From Rhynchospora pubera (taxonomy: Eukaryota; Streptophyta; Magnoliopsida; Poales; Cyperaceae): DNA of 64,000 nucleotides. Shown piece by piece: positions 58,560-64,000 of this stretch; position 1 is the stretch's first letter, and each line of letters opens with the position of its first letter. A program made the position numbers and the translations under genes. The notes under the pieces are model-generated. The model was not told the origin of the DNA and ran no database searches. It saw only the letters and a program-made list of their open reading frames with translations. The stretch spans positions 14,183,501 to 14,247,500 of the forward strand of contig CM051460.1 of NCBI GenBank assembly GCA_028095005.1. The letters run 5' to 3'.

Positions 58560-59560
58560 TCGAGATAAAACAAACGTGCATCAACAATTTGTGGTAACCC
58601 AATATCCGACCTGGGTCCCACCAAGGTCTAGATTGATTAAATTGGGACATCGTGAGCCGATCATGCATTCACAATTTTTGATAATGAGACTCTTCAATTT
58701 GTGTCCACATGCTCTTGTGATAGGCCATATTCTGGAATTGCCGATTATTGTGCAACTTATGACTTCAATTTTATGAATCTGATTAGTACACTTCAAATTT
58801 TGCATGAAGCGTATGATTCCTTGGTTTGTGATGGAGTTCATTTCTACCAGGTTGACCTCCTTGATGGATGCCATTCTTGTCTGAGTACAAATAAGAAATC
58901 ATCACCAATGTTTCTGCACTGTTTCAGCTACACCTTTTGCAAACTTGGGAAATTGTGCTTATCAGGACAGAAATTGGATAAATAAAGTTTTGATTCGCTT
59001 GTAGTGCATCTTACCAATTCAAGGGACTTCATAGTATGGCGACAATTTGCTAAAATTTGCATTAGGCCCGAAAATACAATTGCAAATTCAAACCCTCCCA
59101 AATATAGGTTCTCCAGTTTATGACCAATTTCGTTAGACATCCAAGACTATGGTCAGTTAACTCCCGATCGGGATTTTGAATACCAACATTCTTCAGGTTG
59201 GCCAATGACCATATTTTTGGAGTTGAAAAAATAACATCATCAGATAAGTTGACCAACTCGACCTTGAATGTTATTAGATGCAACTGGTTTAATAGGATGG
59301 AGGTTAAACCACATCCATTGACTAGAAAAAGGTTCACCAATTCAAGTGACTTTAAATTGGCTGAGTATCACAATGGCCTCTAGTGAATGGTCACTTATCT
59401 TGAGGCATGTCCTGAGGCTCAAAGAGACAAGCTGATACATCTCATCACTAGTAATGTCAACCCTTCATCTGTGATCAACCAGGAGTTGGCCAACTCTAAC
59501 CTTTCCAACCAGCTACAGTTGTACGCGATGCAAGCCAAATCTGTTTCCTATCATTGTACA
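58560..59560 (-). pseudogene. F-box/LRR gene relic (C-terminal LRR part)
   Basis: Minus-strand fragments in different frames (59340-59062, 59140-58928, 58874-58581) resemble LRRs of the intact gene at 62016-63725. Examples are LANCRHTMKSLELVRC beside LSNCCENIVSFELVRC, and LKSLIIKNCECM and LINLDLGGTQVG beside the intact LVMLDLGQTGVG. Upstream, a degenerate ITDEGL...LVMRC segment is broken by stops. Frameshifts and stops rule out one protein. No F-box was found. It is probably a decayed inverted paralogue. Confidence 0.75.
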
Positions 59561-62015
59561 ATTGCATAGACTGATAGATCTTAATCTTCTGCACACTACA
59601 CAAGTAAGCATACTAATACCTACTTCTGAAATTTGGCAGCTTTTTGGCTGGAATGGTGGGTTCTGCGCAACTAGCGACACAAATGTTAATATATCTCGTT
59701 GGAACTGATACCAATAAGCATCGTACCGAGGCTCAGGTCACCAAAACTAGGGTTCACAAGTTTTCAAGATGCCTCATGAGGAGTTATCTGGTTGTTGGAT
59801 TCGCTAAGGCTTGAGTTTACTATATCGAGTTGGACACGAAACCATCTCTTGGAGTCAGCAGAGCATGCTACCTGATCATCATTTGTTGGAAGAAAGGAGA
59901 ATACATGTTGGAGGCAATCATCAGGCCGGGATGGTGCTTATATAATCGACATGTGTCGGATAGTTATTCTTTTGTCGTTTGATGGGTACGTATTTCATGC
60001 TTCTTCATGATAGATTCTTATTGATTGAGTATTTTCGAGTCAATTGTGAGAAGATAATGGAGGATCGATGTATGGAAAAGAAGTACATGCATGAGTTAGG
60101 TGGTTCACATAGGACAAAATTTTTTTGTCATTGAGAAGTTTACCGCTATCAATTCGACTTTTCTGGTGAAGGGAAAAAGTCTTATGACGTGCTTTAAATG
60201 TCTCTTTCAGATACATAGAGGTAATGCATGTACCTCATTTTTTTTTTTTTGATGATAAATTGGAGGTCTAAACTATCCAACTTATTTTTAAATTAAATAT
60301 CTATAAAAGACTCTCCAGCTGGATTTCGAATTTGCGACCTTTCACTCAAGGAGTATGTACCTCAATTTTCATTAGATACATTCAATCCACCCCATCCATC
60401 TTTGTTCTGAAAATTGTATTGTTCAACTTTCTTTTGCTGACTTGAAGAAAGTGGTTAATGTCATGCAATGTATCTTATCTCTATACCTTTGTTGGAGCTG
60501 GTCCCTGATTTAATTAGTACATATCAACAAAACATACTCCTGTTAAACATTAAAATCATAAGAAAACGTCGGTTTGAAATAATTTAATGAAATACTCTGA
60601 GCAAAAACAATAAGGTATAGTAAGCTGAGCAAAATACATTAATGTTTCAGAATGATGATGGTTTTGGGACAAAAATCATGTCACAAAGTCATTATTTTTA
60701 GTCTTTTTTTTTTTAATCCACGACCTCTATCCTAAATGTATTATCTTTTGTCAAATCCATCTCTTTTTTTTTTTAAATATAATGGAGAATAACCAATATA
60801 CTCTTGTGAGTTATGACGTATGAAGAAATAAAAATTGCAGGCATGATTTTAGATGAGATAAACGCTTCTAGAACTACTGAAGAACACATGATTGTTGTTT
60901 CGTTAATTGTTTTTGTCAGGCAGTTAGCCCATTATATAGGCCTATGGCAGGCTGAAGAATTAGATAAGTGGAACTCATTTATTTCCTATCCTATTTCAGG
61001 CCAGACCCAAAAGCTCGTGTCGTCAGATTTTAGTTGCAAAAATAATGGGCAAGAAATTGCCAATCATTTCTACGTTACTTCTTTGGAAATTTCATTTGTA
61101 CGTTATCATTAAAAACTAAAAAAATCATAGATAAGTTGCATGGTAAGTACTTACAATTGCAAAACTTATGTTTGATGGTTGCAAAATAAGACTTCAACCT
61201 CAATCAAATTTGCGATATGCGATTTAGGAAAGTTGGGACAACCGTATGGTTCCAATATACAAGTATGCCGTCCAAAGCTAGAAGTGTAAATAGGAACTGT
61301 GCCACACTAGAAAGATAGAAAAGATAACTTTTTGTTGCTCAACTGCCAAAGGAATTGAACCGTTACACTCCGTTATATATACACCGAGCCCAGCAGCAAA
61401 GTGGTGCAGCACACAAATGAAGTATATCAACCCTAAAGAGTGACAATTCTACCCTAATCCTCGAACACATTCCCCTAAAGCCTTATTGGCTCCGCCGCAG
61501 ACTGAGCAATTAACAATTTGTCCCTTAAAAACGGTGGGCGGAGGTTGTAGATTGCACATCTTTCCGTAGGTTGTAGATTGCTGCATTCTCCTAAATCTGA
61601 GGTGATTATTTCTTTCATATAATATTTCCTAAAATTTGATTCTCAAAAGGTTCCTGATACTTGAATAGGCATTTTTTCTTCAAATAAATGTTGTAGTTTT
61701 AATCAAGGTTATTTAAAATTAATGTGTAAATAACTAAAATTATCAAATTTAGAATTCAAAATTTCCTTTTGGTTTAAATTTTCCTGATTTGAAAGACTCC
61801 GTTTCCTTAGGAACTCGGCAACATAATAGGTAGTTTTGTCTTGTTAGCTTGCTAATAGTTTTATTTCTTGTATATTCTACCCTGGAATTTGTTTACTTTC
61901 AGAAGAGAAATTTTGTTTTCAGTATTAATTAAGATTCTTTTTTTGAAACAATTTAGTTCACTCACATTTTACTTGTACAACAACATAGGATCATTCTAAG
62001 AAGTCAATTTTAACC
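59561..62015. other. Intergenic region upstream of the F-box/LRR gene
   Basis: A truncated SINE-like remnant on the minus strand may lie at about 60238-60370 (T-tract at left, and a B-box-like GGTCGCAAATTCGAAATCC on the minus strand). A TATATATA word lies at about 61373-61380, and could serve the F-box gene if its 5' UTR is long or spliced. A 99-codon ORF (60813-61112) is not recognisable. Confidence 0.4.
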
Positions 62016-63725
62016 ATGGCTAATAGACAGAGGCCAGCGAAAAGACCAAACTCAATGTCACCACCTGTGGCTATAGCAAAAGCAGATCTGGTAAACAATT
62101 TGCCACCGGATTGCTTGCAGCTTGTATTTTCCTTTCTGACTCAGACCTCAGATAGAGTTTCGGTAGCATCTGTGTCCCACAACTGGTTCGAGATGCAAGT
62201 GATGACCCAAATTATAAAATTGCAAAAACCAAACCATGATAGCAACCAGATCAATGTGAAGGTATCTCTACATGGACCAAATATATCTGATCTGAGCTTG
62301 TATTATATGCTTCTTCGTTTGGAGGCAAACATGTCATTGACGCACATATCTGTTGTTAGATCGTCTATGCAGATGTCACAGTCAGATGTCTACCAAGTCA
62401 CAGATGAAGGACTGGGTACAGTTGCCATTGTGTGCTCTAAATTGAAGGAGATTCAACTATGGAGCTGTCCTCGAATTGGGAATGGTGTTCTAAGAGACAT
62501 TGCTTTTTATTGCACCATGTTGGAGAAATTAGACTTGAGAGACTCTGCATTGATTAATGATGATGGTTTGCAGCAAATTGCAATTAGGTCTACATATTTA
62601 TCATCTTTGTCTCTTAGTAAATGTCCTCAAATAACAGATCGATCCTTGGAGGCTATAGCCAGGCACTCAATAAAACTACATTCGCTAGTGCTGATTAATC
62701 TTGAGCAGGTCAAAGGGATGGGTGTGGTTCACATCATCATAGAAAGGCAGAGTCTATGTGAACTACATATCGGGTGCATTAAAATAGATGTGCATGCCAC
62801 TTGCAATACAATAAAAAACTACGAGCGAGAAGATGTTGAAGTCAGAACATTGCATGCAATTGAATTTGACTCTTGTATCGGGTTAACAGATGAGTTTTTT
62901 GTTATGGCTGTCGAGAAAGATTTCTTTCCAGCGTTAAGAAAAGTTGCAATAAAGAATTGTGGCAGAAAAGTTACAGAAAATGCGGTGAAGTGCTTATCAA
63001 GTTGCACATTTATGTTAGAGGATCTTGTGTTGGAGGGGTTCAAGGAGATGACATATCGTGGGATAACAGAAATTTTGTCTAATTGTTGTGAAAACATTGT
63101 GTCCTTTGAGTTGGTGCGTTGTGAGTTTGTGAAAAGTCAGTACCCCAAACAAACAAGTTGCTCCAAGCTGAGGGAAATTAAATTGGAGCAGTGTAGGGGT
63201 ATGAACGATGTACTTTTGCGTTGGATCGGGTTTTCATGCAAATCTATAGAAAATCTTCAGCTTCTGAGAATGGACTGTATACATGATTATGGGATAAGAA
63301 ATATATTACATGCCCAGCACAACATCACTGAGATAGACCTCACTGGTTGCAATGAGATTAGTAATAGCGGTGTGTACACTATTGGGGAATTATGTGGCTA
63401 TCATTTGGATAGTCTTATTTTAAGAGAGTGTGTCCGGTTGACTGATCAAGTGACCAAGACAATAAAAAATTTTGAGAATTTGGTCATGCTTGATTTGGGG
63501 CAAACAGGTGTTGGTGATGTTGGGATTAGGCATCTTGCAGAGGGTAGATTTACTCATTTGGTGCGCATCAGCCTAGAAGGATGCCAGAATATTACTGATA
63601 AGAGTTTAGAACTATTGGCCAATTGCAATGAAGCCTTTCCAGAACTTAAATGGCTCAGTGTCTCAAGTTGTCCAAGGGTGACTGATCAAGGACTGGAGTT
63701 ACTCCATATGTTTAATTTGTACTAG
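62016..63725 (+). CDS. F-box/LRR protein, EBF-like architecture (569 aa, single exon)
   Basis: Likely a substrate receptor of an SCF-type E3 ubiquitin ligase. An F-box lies at about residues 26-65 (LVNNLPPDCLQLVFSFLTQT, then SVASVSHNWFEM). The rest is a run of cysteine-type LRRs of the AMN1/EBF kind. Examples are VTDEGLGTVAIVCSKLKEIQ near 129, ITDRSLEAIARHSIKLHSLV near 207, and the last two units NITDKSLELLANC and VTDQGLELLHMF. It is shorter than EIN3-binding EBF1/2 (about 620-640 aa) and clearly diverged from them, so the substrate is unknown. The coding region is intronless. The decayed inverted copy 2.5 kb to the left indicates a locally duplicating family. Confidence 0.85.
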   Translation: MANRQRPAKRPNSMSPPVAIAKADLVNNLPPDCLQLVFSFLTQTSDRVSVASVSHNWFEMQVMTQIIKLQKPNHDSNQINVKVSLHGPNISDLSLYYMLLRLEANMSLTHISVVRSSMQMSQSDVYQVTDEGLGTVAIVCSKLKEIQLWSCPRIGNGVLRDIAFYCTMLEKLDLRDSALINDDGLQQIAIRSTYLSSLSLSKCPQITDRSLEAIARHSIKLHSLVLINLEQVKGMGVVHIIIERQSLCELHIGCIKIDVHATCNTIKNYEREDVEVRTLHAIEFDSCIGLTDEFFVMAVEKDFFPALRKVAIKNCGRKVTENAVKCLSSCTFMLEDLVLEGFKEMTYRGITEILSNCCENIVSFELVRCEFVKSQYPKQTSCSKLREIKLEQCRGMNDVLLRWIGFSCKSIENLQLLRMDCIHDYGIRNILHAQHNITEIDLTGCNEISNSGVYTIGELCGYHLDSLILRECVRLTDQVTKTIKNFENLVMLDLGQTGVGDVGIRHLAEGRFTHLVRISLEGCQNITDKSLELLANCNEAFPELKWLSVSSCPRVTDQGLELLHMFNLY

Positions 63726-64000
63726 AATAAATTTCAGTTTAGTCTATGTTAGAGATTTGAAGTTTTCTGTGATTTTTCATTTGGCATTTAAATTTAGGTA
63801 AAAAAAACTTATTGTAGAAGAGTGGCTTTAGCCACCAGTTCGAAATTGAAGGAAAAACATGATCTTTTGAGGGTATTTTAAGCAATTTGTTTCAGGATTT
63901 TATTTTATTCTTTTTTTTTTAATTAAGGAATGAATAGGAGAACTTGATTCTGTCGTTTTAATTTTCTCAGAAAGAATGATGATGAGTTGTATGAAAGTTA
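63726..64000. other. 3' flank of the F-box/LRR gene
   Basis: AT-rich, with an AATAAA right after the stop (63726-63731) and further T-tracts. No gene was seen. Confidence 0.5.

Noticed and set aside
60238..60370. Full SINE
   Set aside because: Only a degenerate B-box-like word and a T-tract can be seen, no A box; kept only as a possible remnant in the intergenic note.
60813..61112. 99-codon ORF between the F-box relic and F-box gene
   Set aside because: No family resemblance and no promoter or conserved motif seen.

Overview
The window is plant nuclear DNA, almost certainly from a eudicot. It has AT-rich intergenic DNA, short GT-AG introns, a kinesin-7 with a NACK-type tail, a SAUR gene, a plant mitochondrial ribosomal protein bTHX (RPS31) gene and an F-box/LRR gene. 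I cannot name the species.

Left half (1-32533): one very large Ty3/gypsy LTR retrotransposon of the Tat/Ogre type on the + strand. It is about 32.6 kb long, with only about 70 bp of its 5' LTR outside the window. The two LTRs (about 5.77 kb each) differ by only four substitutions that I could find, plus homopolymer length changes, so the insertion is very young. Each LTR has a TATA box about 1.89 kb in. Downstream of it lie three related hairpins with a conserved loop and changed but still pairing stems, then minisatellites. Internally there is a primer-binding site, a 3090-aa gag-protease ORF, a single in-frame TAA, and a 1276-aa pol ORF (RT, RNase H, a second archaeal-type RNase H, integrase). 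Between pol and the 3' LTR are two intron-containing genes on the opposite strand. One is a 401-aa 'putative plant transposon protein' gene with two exons. The other is a 1069-aa plant-mobile-domain (PMD) gene with six coding exons. A 31-nt polypurine tract precedes the 3' LTR. The element sits in an older copia-type LTR, whose remnant is 32534-32911.

Right half (32534-64000): host DNA with five gene loci. These are a 14-exon kinesin-7 (36927-42973, +) with a Tourist-like MITE in its last intron, a small RPS31 gene (44804-45076, +), a SAUR gene with a His/Gly-rich tail (48104-48502, -), a broken F-box/LRR relic (about 58560-59560, -), and an intact single-exon F-box/LRR gene (62016-63725, +). 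Between them are MITEs, foldbacks, AT-rich tandem arrays and a recent 236-bp tandem duplication.

How it fits together: the retrotransposon looks intact and recently mobile. Its antisense PMD gene keeps introns that sense-strand splicing would not remove. PMD proteins of plants (MAIN/MAIL family) act in genome silencing and meristem maintenance. The captured copy ends in an acidic, aromatic-rich segment, so a role in controlling or countering silencing is a testable idea, not something the sequence proves.
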